NCBI GenBank assembly: GCA_025201365.1
Contig: JAIXMF010000023.1
Location: 62,001-126,000 of the forward strand
Length of the DNA stretch: 64,000 bases
From: Syncephalis plumigaleata
Taxonomy: Eukaryota; Zoopagomycota; Zoopagomycetes; Zoopagales; Piptocephalidaceae
Direction of reading: 5' to 3'
A program made the translations under genes and the position numbers. Under the pieces are notes generated by a model. The model did not search any database. It saw only the letters and a list, made by a program, of their open reading frames with translations, and had not been told where the DNA came from. Shown in pieces: positions 47,858 through 59,641 of the stretch (position 1 is the first letter of the stretch; each line of letters starts with the position of its first letter).

Positions 47858-49036
47858 TCAGACGACATACTTGTCCTTGTTGTAAGGTCCGCTCTTGGAA
47901 GCATCCGAGTGCGCCTGGAACTCGAATTGCACGTTTAGACCAAGGGCTTCTTTAAATTGATATCTATCATACACATACATACACATATATATACGTAAAT
48001 ATCCTTTCTTCATTTTAATGAATGACGTTCACTTACCCAATTCGTTCACAAACCTCACGTTTATTGCATGTACGTGTCCAGAGCGCTAAACGATTAAATG
48101 ATTTCCGTGCTGACATAACAGCACCACAGATTTCATCCTCATATTCGAATGTCTCACCAATACATGCTAGCATCTATAATGTATATATATATATATCATA
48201 GTCAGTCATTAGTATTATTACTTCATAATCTATTCGCTACTTACCATGTATAACCAGTAGTCGTTGATATCGAAATTACGTGTCTTTTGCAGCTGCACAA
48301 CCCATTTGCCTCCTTTAGCATTAGCGGCATCTTCCCACATTGGTTTAATGCCTTTTTTGAATAAATGATAATTTGCTCCCGATTGCAATTCATTGACTTT
48401 GGCAACATTGTTATACACACTAATGATGATGACGAATAGAGTATTGATTAGCAACATGAATCATTAGTGGTATAGTATTGTAGTATATAGGCATACTCAC
48501 CCCCAGAAATCCTCTACCGTGTCAAAGGTAACGACTTCCTTAAGGTTTTGCGACCATGTTTGTGCGCTAGAGGTTCGCTTGCCTCCCTGATCGTACCAGA
48601 GCGTCCAGCTATTGAAGAGTGGATGCTTCACGTTGAAGTTGACGGGATCAGCCAAGACCGTGGTATAGGTCAAATCATTCTGTTCCTCAGTATTGTCTAG
48701 TAACAATGCAATCATCGTTAGCGATAATGATCATGATACATCAATAGAACAGGAAAGAAAAGAATAACAAGGAAAGAAAGAGAGTCAACGATGATGTCAA
48801 TGCTAGTTAGAAGGAAAAAGCGTATAATAAGATTTGCCGCAGTCTCCTTTTCTTTTTTTCTAGGAAAAAACGTAAACGACTTTTTACTTACCACCAGTGT
48901 CAACATCACCATTATTCACTATAATCGGTACTTCCTCGGGTTGTTTATCCTCAGTTGTATTGCTAGTTTGATGGTTCTGATTCTGAAGGTGTTGCTGGTG
49001 GCTATGATTGTTTTGGGGTTCACTCAACGAGGCCAT
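47858..49036 (-). CDS. TIF45: Translation initiation factor eIF4E
   Basis: It starts [16 protein letters not shown]. The cap-binding domain reads [98 protein letters not shown] and [18 protein letters not shown], ending [17 protein letters not shown]. The two cap-stacking tryptophans (W in SWTLWY and PMWED), the Glu after the second Trp and the dorsal VEDFWG/eIF4G-binding patch are present. A leader intron is likely (49,152-49,037), since an acceptor ATTAG sits one base before the ATG and a GTAAGTTATC donor lies at 49,152. Confidence 0.95.
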
Positions 49037-49152
49037 TCTAATATAACAACCGCGTAACCATAACAGTAAACATTAGTAAATAAACAGTGGTATCAACGAA
49101 ACACAACTAGTTTCCTATGTGTGTATGTATGTATGCAGAGATAACTTACGTG

Positions 49153-50168
49153 TAGACGGACGGGAAATACGATGAAAAATAAAATAAAATAAAATAAAAA
49201 CTCAATCGCGCTACTTATTGTGAATGAGTGCGAGTAGTGTGAGTGAGGGTGAGTGAGTGAGTGTGGGTAGGTAGGTGTGTGTGCGTAGAGAGAACGACGA
49301 ATCGTGCAAAGGGAATATAGTTGGCAAACGATCGTGTAAGCGCGTGTTAGGCAAGATAAAATGAAGCGAGTCGATGAAGAAGGATTTTGCGTGAGTAAAT
49401 AAGATCCAGAGTGTATTTTTGAAGGAATCGAGACGAGACTGTAAGTAGAATAGAGAGGGAAGAAGAAGAAGAAGAAGACGAAGACGAGAAAGACTTGAAG
49501 AGAAAAAGGAAAAGGGTGGGCGTGTGTGTTTGTGTGTGTTGGTGTGTATGCGTGTGTGTGTGTATGCGATGGTATACGATGATATGATGCCCATTCAATT
49601 TTTACCCTGTCTTTTGGCGGGTCACTTTTATATTGTATTGAGATGGCATTCACTCACTTCATTCACTCCTATTGAAGGAGAGGATGATATTACTGCAAAT
49701 AATAGGGAAAAAACAATTAGACCAACCAAGAATAGTATGCCAAATACAATCTATGTGCATAACAAAGATGTATACAAATACAATGGACATTCCAACCAAT
49801 ACTGTCATCTATTGTCTAATGCTCTAGTATTCTATAGGAATAGACATGCAGCAATGACTATAGCTAAGTAGCTAGCTAACTAGCTAAATAGATAGATAGA
49901 TTGACGTGTTTATATGCATTAACATGTGTGTTGATATAATGTGTGTTGTTGTGTGTGTTGTGGGTGTGTAATGAAGAAATATTTTTTTTGTTATTATCAT
50001 CTCAAAATTATAGAAACTGTCAAGCTCTGCTTCATTGTGTGAATCTGTGAGTGGAGTGCGCACATCAACACTCCTCACCTACCACACAACACCCAGGTGT
50101 TCCTCCTCTTTCTGACCGTTCGGGATAGGCTACATCGTCGCTCTCTCGACAATATATACCATACATCA
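49153..50168. other. Divergent promoter region eIF4E / RPS4
   Basis: It contains AAAAT repeats (49,180-49,200), GTGA/GTAG tracts (49,225-49,285), a GAA run (49,460-49,490) and TG tracts (49,525-49,565 and 49,925-49,970). The oligopyrimidine string of RPS4 lies at 50,099-50,112. Large open frames on the minus strand here are translations of these repeats, not genes. Confidence 0.45.
50099..50112 (+). promoter_or_regulatory. Oligopyrimidine string upstream of RPS4, shared with RPS28
   Basis: GTTCCTCCTCTTTC is identical to the string before RPS28 (minus strand 7474-7461), at nearly the same distance from the ATG. A TOP-like leader or common initiator is plausible; the transcript start is not known. 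Confidence 0.45.
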
Positions 50169-51679
50169 TGGTATGTATACATGTTATTGAACATCTATGT
50201 ATGCATCCATCCATCCATCTATCGAATAAGCATATATACATACATGTAATCACTAGCAATACAGGATTACTAGTTAATCGGTGAATGGCGTGTAGATACG
50301 CGTTTGTTAGATGGATGGATAAACCTAATTGAGGAGAGTAGTAGTGGCTGTAATGTCTTTCTTGCTGACCTTGTAGAACACTTGTATGTATAGTAGTAGT
50401 AGTAGTAGTAGTGCAAATACTACTACACATACAACTATTATGGTGGTTTTCAAGTGTCATTGCCATAACAGCATATACAGAAGCTATACTCTCTTGGGTG
50501 AACGATGCATACAATTTATTGTAAACTAAATTGACTAATATAATATATATCTATGTATGCATTGAATTGTATCTTGTTTATTAGGCGCGGGGTCCCAAGA
50601 AGCATATGAAGCGGCTCAATGCCCCAAAGCATTGGATGCTCGACAAGTTGACCGGTACTTATGTAAGTAGTTTGTGTGATGATATCCTAGTAGTAGAAAT
50701 AGACATATAGAATAGAATACGATAGAGTACACACCTATCAATTACTAGTATTATATGAGTGATGAATAATGATATAATACATTGTACTAATTCATATATG
50801 TATTATATAGGCACCACGACCATCTGCCGGTCCACACAAGCTCCGTGAGTGCTTGCCACTCATCGTTTTCTTGCGTAATCGTCTCAAGTATGCTTTGAAC
50901 CGCCGGGAAGTTCAAAACATTATGATGCAACGCTTGGTTAAGGTTGACAACAAGGTCCGTACCGACTCTACCTATCCTTCCGGTTTCATGGGTAAGTTAC
51001 TTGATAATTGACATGTTCTACATTGAACTAGTTACTAATGTCACCATATTTATTGACATGTAGATGTCATCTCCATTGAAAAGACCGGTGAGAACTTCCG
51101 TCTTCTCTATGACACCAAGGGTCGTTTCACCATCCACCGCATCACTGCCGAGGAAGCTAAGGTAAATATCAACAACAACAATGATGATGACTATTTGTGC
51201 ATCTATTATTACATTTATTGACATGTATGTGTGCTCTTCTCTAGTACAAGCTTTGCAAGGTGAAGAAGGTTCAAGTTGGTGCCAAGGCTATTCCATTCGT
51301 GGTTACCCACGATGGTCGTACCATCCGCTACCCAGACCCTCTCATCAAGGTTAACGACACCGTCAAGTTCGACTTGGAGACTGGCAAGATCGTCGACCTC
51401 GTCAAGTTCGATGTCGGTAACGTCGCCATGATCACCGGTGGACGTAACATGGGTCGTGTCGGTGTCATCACTCATCGCGAACGTCACCACGGTGGTTTCG
51501 ATATTGTTCACGTTAAGGATGCTCTCGACCGTCAATTCGCCACTCGTCTCACTAACGTGTTCGTTATCGGTCAAGGTAACAAGGCATGGGTCAGCCTACC
51601 AAAGGGCAAGGGTGTCAAGCTTACCATCACGGAAGAGCGCGATCGTCGTCGTCAACGCGCCATGGCTGCCTCTTCTTAA
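50169..51679 (+). CDS. RPS4: Small ribosomal subunit protein eS4
   Basis: Exon 1 is only the ATG (50,169-50,171) followed by donor GTATGT. The intron runs to ACTTAG-type acceptor TTAG at 50,584. Exon 2 begins GCGCGGGGTCCCAAG, giving [20 protein letters not shown]. Further motifs are [83 protein letters not shown] and [20 protein letters not shown], ending [13 protein letters not shown]. Codon use is strongly C-ending, unlike the neighbouring genes, as expected for high expression. It is an RNA-binding 40S protein with S4 and KOW domains. Five exons join in frame. Confidence 0.96.
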
Positions 51680-52010
51680 ATGTTGTCCCTTTCACTCACA
51701 CTCACATTCACTTATTCACTTCTCTGTGTGTTGTTGTTCTTGTTCGGGGTCGTCTACCTGTCACCGTTTTGAGCCCACCAACTGTTACGGAATGCGAAAT
51801 AAACCGGACCATTTATGGCCGATCTCTTTGCTTACATTTGATACTTGAAACTAATCCGAGTTAATATAAATGTTGTGTAATAAGTGTTGTGATCCTTTAT
51901 TATTATTTATTGAATAGATTGATCGATATCAATGAGTAAATGATATATCTCAAAAACATTGTCTTGATTGATTGATTGATTAGAGAAGAGGAAGAGAACA
52001 ATAATCAATC
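51680..52010. other. Convergent 3' spacer RPS4 / capping protein alpha
   Basis: RPS4 trailer with pyrimidine-rich and TG-rich sequence, then GATT repeats near 51,966-51,980. Nothing else is recognised. Confidence 0.4.
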
Positions 52011-53369
52011 TTATTTCTTTGTTAATTCAGTACCAATCTTGTAGTTGGCAATCTAGTTATCGTATAAATGATTTACATTAATACAACTAGTTAACTAACT
52101 AAGTAATTAGTAATGCTTACCTTATCCCAGTTCAATTTACTTCTAGTAATGGGTAGAGTGCGTCGTAGACTTTTAAAAGTGTTATTGGACAGTTGCGCAT
52201 AGCCTGTATTCAGTCCACGTTGGTATTCATCCTCAGCATGAGCTATTAGCTTGCTTATTTGTTCAGCTGCAGTCTCTGGTGGCTATATCCATGTAACAAT
52301 AAGTATATGTACTAAGAAGTAAAGTAAACTTACACTTGTACTCGCCACTGATTCCTCAATTGATTTCGAAGAGGATAGTTGAACATTACCATCCTCGTAG
52401 TAATGAACATTGATGGTAAGTTTGCCTTTTAGACTATTTGTATCACGATTCCATGTCCATATGGAACGCCAGCGACCATTCCTACATAATAAATGAGAAC
52501 AAGTAAGTTGAAATGTACTATTACTACTACTGTTATTAGTAGTAGCTTACCAGCAATTACTTGGACTGTACTTGTTGCCTACAATAATAATGGTAATCGT
52601 ATTATTATTACTAAATACAGCTGTTGCTTTTTGAGGATAATGATCAGCTGTATAGCAGTAATTGTTTTATGAATAGCTTGTCTAATAACATAACATTATT
52701 AATAACTAATGACTATGAATAGGATGTAGGTACATATTAATATATAGCATACATACCGATATGATTCTGCTTCAGTGTCATTCTCGGGTTTTTCTTCTTC
52801 ATTCTCATCATCGTCGTCGTCGTTGTCTGCTGTTACATCTTGCACTTCAGATACCGTCTATACAATATGATTGATTATTACGTTAATTAAAGTTATGCTA
52901 TAGGGTGGCATAGGTGCATATATAGTAGTATACCTGATGAATATGATCAAATGTAAAGGTTTTCTTGGTAGATGGATCGATATAGCGATCATCGCCTAAA
53001 GATGATGCCTCACAGACGATAGCCTATTGTATATACACATATAAATATAGATGCTTAATATTCATCTAGCATACATACCAGAGTGGATTGATCCGGCAAC
53101 TGAGCAGTTATCAATTGTTCCGTATTATATTTTCTTAGCGTGTCAACTAGACTCTCCTCTATCGACTCGTCTTCACCGACTAATGCCCGAATATCTAGTA
53201 ATAGTTTAATAAATAATATTAGTCAACTTGACAGTGAATAAGAAGGAGCGTAACCGATGAACTTGCCATTGAGTACATCTTTTATTTCACCAGGAGGACT
53301 ATCCAATAGAAATCCAGACACAATACGCAACTTTTCCTCCAAGCTAATCACTTCCTCGTACTCCTCCAT
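52011..53369 (-). CDS. CAP1: F-actin capping protein subunit alpha
   Basis: It starts [20 protein letters not shown], then [55 protein letters not shown] and TFTFDHIHQ. The signature [15 protein letters not shown] follows, with [20 protein letters not shown] and the end [28 protein letters not shown]. These match the two CAPZ-alpha signatures. The alpha/beta heterodimer caps barbed ends of actin filaments. An acidic insert ([17 protein letters not shown]) lengthens a loop. About eight exons; the exon around 52,560-52,690 is harder to place in frame. Confidence 0.92.
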
Positions 53370-53948
53370 AGTGTCACTCGTATTTATATAAGGAGAATAA
53401 GGGGAATAGTACGCCAGATGATGAAAGGACAAGTAAGTGAATAAAGGGTTAATGTGAGGAGTTAAGAGCTGATAATAAAACGTATCAAACAAAGCGAGTG
53501 TGTGTGTGTGTGGATGATTAACCAAATGACGCAGTTGTACACGTACATGTGTGTGTGTATGAAGAGTGAGAGTGAGAGTGAAAGTGAGATTATAAGAAAA
53601 TGGGGACGTCATTCACTCACTCATCGTCTCAATCAAGAAAATATCGTTTATCATTTCGTACAAACTCGCCTTACCCATTTCTTTTCCTAGTGACCACATC
53701 ACCTTCTACTTATTATTGCCAACACAACTGGTGTCTATCTAGCTACTGATTCATCTGAACATTATATCTACTTTAGCGGTATAGTTACTTCAAGTTAACT
53801 AAGTAAACTAGCTTGTTCATCCTTTTTACTACTGGTAAGTGATATAAAGACTAAGGAGTATACCTATGTATATGAGAGATGTGAACTTGTAAACGGATGA
53901 GAATTCTAACTAGCATATTACTGTTTTATAGCCAACAACAATAACAAC
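53370..53948. other. Divergent promoter region
   Basis: Spacer between the capping protein (-) and UBE2H (+) starts. It holds TG repeats near 53,495-53,515 and GTGAGA repeats near 53,570-53,590. A likely leader intron of the E2 gene ends near 53,930 (TTTTATAG). No gene is seen. Confidence 0.35.
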
Positions 53949-54851
53949 ATGTCTTCACCTCGCAGACGAATCGAGACTGACGTGATGAAGCTGTAAGTAA
54001 CAATAATAGACGGGAATACAGATGAACTAATAGAGTGGAATAATCGATAGCTTAATGAGCAACTACGAGGTAACCTTGGTCAACGATAATATGCAAGAGT
54101 TTTATGTGCGATTTCATGGCCCTTCAGATAGTAAGTAGAAATGATGATTATCTAGTAATATACGTATTAATAACACTATGCATCTTGTGTATATGATAGC
54201 ACCATTCAGTGATGGTGTCTGGAAGATTCACGTAGAACTACCCGATCAATATCCGTATAAGAGTCCGAGTATTGGATTTATGAACAAAATATTCCATCCT
54301 AATATTGATGAATTGTAAGTGAATGTCGTGCGATATTAGTAATAATTAGTGATGACTATAATCGCTTATACGTGTATTAGAAGTGGATCTGTTTGTTTAG
54401 ATGTCATTAATCAAACATGGAGTCCTATGTTCGGTAAGGAATAGTGGCAATATTTGTATTGTCTATAATATGATCATGTAAGTAGATTGACTCATTCGAT
54501 ATGTGTGTTTATTAGATATGATCAACATCTTTGAGGTATTCCTACCACAATTGCTACGATACCCGAACCCTACCGATCCATTGAATGGCGAGGCTGCTGC
54601 TCTACTAATGCGTGAACCCGATAACTATAATCGAAAGGTGAAAGGTATGTTGAGCGTGTAATATTGTTGATGTATCTTTATCTATGTAATGTATTATTAA
54701 CTGGTCTCTTATACGTGTTTATATAGAATACGTACAAAAATATGCATCTACTGATGCTATCGAGGCAGCCACCGATGCCAGTGAGGATGATGAGGATATG
54801 AGTTCACTTGAATCGTTTTCTGATGAAGAAGCCGCTGGTATGGAGCTATAA
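53949..54851 (+). CDS. UBC8: E2 ubiquitin-conjugating enzyme, UBE2H/Ubc8 type
   Basis: It starts [15 protein letters not shown]. The UBC fold reads [68 protein letters not shown] with the active Cys, [20 protein letters not shown], and EYVQKYAS. It has the acidic Ser/Glu tail typical of UBE2H/Ubc8. The FHPNIDE...[10 protein letters not shown] stretch is nearly identical to animal UBE2H. In yeast, Ubc8 works with the GID ligase in degrading gluconeogenic enzymes. Seven short exons join in frame. Confidence 0.95.
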
Positions 54852-55343
54852 TATGATTGCTATCTTTACATTATCTCCTCCTTCTCCTCCTCTTCTTCTT
54901 ACTATTAGACGTTGGTTATTCATTCCATATCGAGGATATTACAAGCACCATTGATAGTGCTGACCTTTACTATCTTCATCTTCATCTTCATTATTGTTGA
55001 AATGTTGATATATCTATCTATCTATCTATCGATGCTTGTCTAATTCATCGTTATTTTTCTTTCTTCTGTTTGTTCGTTCATTCTTTCAGTTTCGTATAAT
55101 AAATCCTTATTCTTTGTAGATGTCATGTGCATCTATGTACACATATGTTTGTTTATTGATTGATGGTTATTAACATGCTTACTAAACAATGATGATCATG
55201 TACACTTTGAGTAGTAAATAGAGCATTACAAGATGTATAGAAGGATTATAATAATTATTTATTAGAATCATTAGCTTTTACGATATGCTAAAGTATTAGA
55301 CGTAACTATTGTCTATTACGTGTATAACAATTCAACAAAACAT
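54852..55343. other. Convergent 3' spacer
   Basis: Pyrimidine-rich and CTTCAT/CTAT repeat DNA, with AATAAA near 55,098 at the expected distance for the UBC8 transcript. Nothing else is recognised. Confidence 0.4.
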
Positions 55344-55810
55344 TTATTCGTGCAAGGATGCAGCATTAATGTTGGTCATCGTGGATTTCAACGCTTGTTT
55401 AAGGATGACTACAGCCTGGTAGATGTCGCTAAAGCAGTTGTAGAGTGGCACCGGTGCAAGTCGAATGCAGTTCGGTTTACGCTCATCGCAAATGACACCG
55501 GCTTGTAGTAGTTTGTCAAATAGTACACTAACATTCTGGGGGAATAGAATGGATAGCTGGCAGCCTCGTTCTTCCGGTGATCGTGGTGTGATGATTGTAA
55601 TACCGTACTCTTTCTCTAGTGGTCCCAATAGATACTCGAGGTATGCCGTCATTAAAAGAGATTTGGCGCGTAGTTTCTCGATACTCGTGAGCTTGAACAC
55701 TTCCAAACTACCGATTAGACTGGAGGTAGTGAGAGCGGGTGTATTAGATACACGGTAGACATTAGCACCAATAGCGGGTCTTAATTCTATTCGATATAAT
55801 GTTATGTAAG

Positions 55811-55842
<32 letters not shown>

Positions 55843-57208
55843 GATGGGGTCATTACCTTCAGTCATTTCAAATCGAGTCTCGGTGTTATTACTCCACCAA
55901 CCGGAAAGTCTAGAGACGTGTTAACTTCTTATATATCAATGGAGTCATCATGATTACTACTCGTCTTACCGAGGTATAGTTGGATCGCGGTATGCTTCTC
56001 GTTAACATAGATACCGGCAATACCGCCTGCTCCTGCATTTAGGTATTTGTAGGTGCACCACGAGGCAAAGTCGACATTCCACTCATGAAGCGACAATGGT
56101 ACGTTACCTACTGCGTGAGCCAGGTCAAAACCTACATAGCAACCCTAATTATAATAGAGATGAGTCAATGGTAAATAGTGCAACGATAATGACACTTACC
56201 TTGGCATGGCCTGCCCGTGTAATGCTTTCCATGTCAAATAGTTGCCCGTATAGTATTGAATGCCTGGGAATAGAATCAACGCCAGTTCATCGCCGTATTC
56301 CTCGATAGCCGAGAGGATATCTTCATTGCGTAGCGTATACTCTCCTTGACGTGGTTCCAGCATAATCATACCACTCTTGGGATCATAGCCGTGCATCCTG
56401 ATCTGCGAGTTAATCGCATACTATTACGCCAACACAATGCCATCATTCATATTCATCATCAGCAATAGTGAACAGCCACATCAATTACTAGCTACACTTA
56501 CGATATCCGAAGGGAAGGCCTTCTTCTCCAGTAGAATCTTGTAACGAGTGGCGGTTGGTCGGTAGAAACTAACCATTAGCATGTGTAGATTCTCCGTGAG
56601 TGTACCCATAATGGCCACCTCCAATGGTTTCGCTCCTATAGTCAAGTAGTAGAATAGATTATTAGTTAGTTATTCATATATTAGTAATCAAGTTGACTGG
56701 TTATTTACCAACAAGTTCAGCAGTCGTCTCAGTTGCTCGTTCGTCAATCGTGAGCCATGGTCGATTGAATTTATGTTGCGTATGTCCTAGAACACCCCTA
56801 TTACATAATATATACACACACATTTACATATCCATATTAGTCCATGCATGATTTATATCTCTATTAATCTATTAATCTACTAGGAATGATAGGCGTACTT
56901 TTCACCCCACACGTCAAACTCCTCTTGAACGTATTGCTTCGCTCGCTTTGGCATGGCACCCAAGGAATTACCGCATAAATAGATGGATTCTTCTAGACTA
57001 CGTGTTAAATACGTCATACTCTATTACGTTATCCTCTACGCAAGTTACCTCGACCGTCGGTGGTTCTTGGGATAACGAACTCTTGTCGCAACGCTTGTAA
57101 CGGGTCACGACTATCCATAACGGAGGCAAATGCGGCGTCAGCTAAGTTAGTGCCGGTTTCCCGAGCCACTTGCTCCAAGTCGTTAATAGGATGGTTCGAC
57201 GATATCAT
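55344..57208 (-). CDS. BNA5: Kynureninase
   Basis: The N terminus reads [19 protein letters not shown] and [19 protein letters not shown]. Then come [92 protein letters not shown] with the PLP-pairing Asp, and [20 protein letters not shown] with the PLP Schiff-base Lys. It ends in the usual C-terminal domain ([35 protein letters not shown]). It cleaves kynurenine or 3-hydroxykynurenine to (3-hydroxy)anthranilate in tryptophan-to-NAD synthesis. Nine or so exons join. Confidence 0.95.
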
Positions 57209-57357
57209 AGTGCTAATAAGTATAATAGAATATACGTAATTGTCAACCGATAAAAGAACAAAGAGGAGTGAGCGTGTGCCTATGTGTTAACTAGCAGTAT
57301 ATTGAAGAATGGAGTAACAAAAGAGAGCGAGCGAGAGCAAGAGCGACTAATGAGCGT

Positions 57358-57718
57358 GTGAGTAGAGCGCAGGCAAATACAAACGGAACAACCTTAGGTG
57401 GTGAACTAGAATGGTGGGAAAGATATTTAAGAAGAAGCGGAGCCTTATCTCTCCTCTTTTCTAGTGACGACGACCACGACAACGAGAACGGCGACGATGT
57501 GGACGAGGATGACGATGATTTGCTGGTTGGAGGAAAAAAGCTTACGTGGACCGTACGCCTCATCTTTCTTTTTTTGGGAGTTCAACGGTTCAAACAAAGA
57601 GTTGTCACGCAACCTGTTGTATCATTTTGAGATGCCCTACAGTCTATGTGTTGATATTCTCCTCCGACAATCATACAGCCATAATATTCAACGCATGATG
57701 TTGCGTATAATCCACTAA
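57358..57718 (+). CDS. Unassigned small coding region, possible transposase relic
   Basis: A frame starting at 57,358 encodes an acidic segment with a DDVDEDDDD run. A second frame, one base off after GGKK near 57,540, continues SLRGPYASSFFFWEFN, ELSRNLLYHFEMPYSLCVDI and LLRQSYSHNIQRMM to a stop at 57,718. The order (acidic lead, then F...L...YHF-MPY---F/L) faintly recalls the N-terminal region before the DDE domain of PIF/Harbinger-like and related fungal transposases. No catalytic part is present. It may equally be a host gene fragment. Low confidence. Confidence 0.25.
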
Positions 57719-58187
57719 AGTATTATTGTTGTTACAATGGGAGATAGGGTTCATCCAATGATAGTAAATGTTTTCATCATAGTACAATCATTTATTCTGA
57801 AATGAATAGTATCATGCGCACTTGGATCTGCTGGACTATTTTTGCTACTAGTCTAATGAATTCCTTTGAGGATTACACGGAATAATTGAAATAAATCGCA
57901 GTTGAAGTTCTGATTCAATCGTACAGACACGTTTTCTTTTGGTTACACTAACCACCACACGCATACGCAATAGGTCTATTTCGTATGATAACAGCCTCGA
58001 GAAACTGCTGTAATGATTGGTCCACTATGCAGTACGTGTGCTTCTAATTGCATGCTAAGACCAGGAGCATATCTGAAAAAAACTTGTGTTCAGATGTCAA
58101 TATCCTCCTGTCTTTGATACGTTTTCATTTATTACACATTTGCTCTTACTTTGTATAGATATTCATCAATATTGTACTAATTTATCA
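57719..58187. other. Intergenic, nothing recognised
   Basis: AT-rich spacer before the first membrane-protein paralogue; no gene or repeat is recognised. Pieces of its 3' end recur before the second paralogue (GGTCTA, CAATGATTGGT, CACTTT..ATTCATCAATATT), so the duplication includes upstream sequence. Confidence 0.35.
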
Positions 58188-59189
58188 ATGCCAGTCATCA
58201 ATTATACTGATCCTGAGGAGACGGAGTGGATCAACAGTGCTTCACACTTGTGGGGCATTCCCCTTCACCCGCTTGGTGAAATAAACATACTCGACTATTA
58301 CTTGGGGAATGGTAGTTTGGAGCAACAATACGAGAAATTCCTCGCTGGCCGATTTCAGGTCGCGTTTGGCGGTGTAATGGCATACATCGCCATATATTGT
58401 GTCACTTCATCCACTAAGATGGTTATAAGAAAGCCACGCCATCTAGTTTCGTGGTGCTGCCTTATCCCGAGCATTTTAACTACAACGGATTGCATGGCTT
58501 TACGAGCATGGAACTAGGAGTACACTACATGAATTGCAGATACATTATCTGGTTACTCTTGTTTGGCGTGTCAATATCCAACTTTTGCAGTAGTTTGATT
58601 TACTCCATAAGGCCTACCTAGTGTTATGTCGAGCAAAATGGATCATTTATGCAAGTGTATTGCCTCTGTTATCGCAGCTTTTATTTACGTATATCATGAT
58701 TCCTACTATTTATGCACGTATAACACCTGCTTCTGGTTGTGGCATACACTACCCACCTTTTATGCCATGGTACTGGCTTGCCAATGCACTTCCACTTAAC
58801 CTAGTGTTCTCCGTAATATTCTCCTATATCGGATGGAAGCAGTATTCCCGGTATGGATCGGATGCATGGAAGAAACTAACAAGAGACGGAATACAAGTGA
58901 TGCTACTGGTAGCATTGTGCAATATTTTCTGTTGTATTATTGCCGTGACACAGTAGTAGGTGATGATTCCGATATCTTCCTGGCTACAGACTGGTAAGCA
59001 AATGAATCATATGTTACAATGCTGCTAACTAACAATAAAATTGTCAGTATGCTTGTTAATGCAATACTAATTGCACAACATAAGGATGGGCATGGCACAC
59101 GGATTGCGGGATATTCGACAAAACAAAACACATATGCCATATCGAAAAGCAAGTCAACTAATGTCAAAAGTAGGAGAAGTCTAGTTTGA
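58188..59189 (+). CDS. Lineage-specific multipass membrane protein, tandem copy 1
   Basis: It starts MPVINYTDPEETEWINSASH, then LWGIPLHPLGEINILDYY. Hydrophobic helices follow: GGVMAYIAIYCVTSS, HLVSWCCLIPSILTTTD, YIIWLLLFGVSISNFC, ASVLPLLSQLLFTYIM, YPPFMPWYWLANALPLNLVF and VMLLVALCNIFCC. A last exon gives MLVNAILIAQHKDGHGTRI. About six or seven membrane segments suggest a receptor-like or transporter topology. The frame changes near 58,515, 58,618 and 58,955; copy 2 is continuous at the last of these. No known family is recognised. Confidence 0.6.
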
Positions 59190-59641
59190 CAGCATTGTCC
59201 GTTTAAAAGTTTAATACAAGAATGATAGACAGTTCTAAATCATATCTAATGCTCTATAAAGAGTAAGCGTTGCTAATGTCAATTCATTAATTCCGTTTTA
59301 CTTTCCACATACGTATACTCGTAAAAACTATACTTTATAGGCTAATTTAAGGATAGTACAAAAACAATCAAATGGAGTAGTGGTTGATCCGCAGCCTCAA
59401 TTATACCAAACTTGTTTTTTTTTCGTATTGACCATTGTATACAATAGGTCTAGATTAGTTATTTGCTACAATGATTGGTTCATTGTGCACTTCACGTGCC
59501 TACATAACGTACTGAGGCAAAGTACCTGTTCTACAACTTGCCCGAATATCGTCGCCTTTGATTTTTTAGCTAACTTCTTCTTGCTTCTTGTATCCACTTT
59601 TATTTTATACACATATCCATCAATATTATTGTAAATTATCA
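59190..59641. other. Spacer between tandem paralogues
   Basis: AT-rich, with partial similarity in its last ~150 bases to the region before copy 1. A short frame at 59,380-59,634 is this leader and is not accepted as a gene. Confidence 0.35.

Noticed and set aside
49093-49653. Large minus-strand open frames up to 186 codons
   Set aside because: They translate TG, GTGA, GAA and AAAAT repeats into His/Thr/Ser runs, overlap one another in three frames and show no family pattern.
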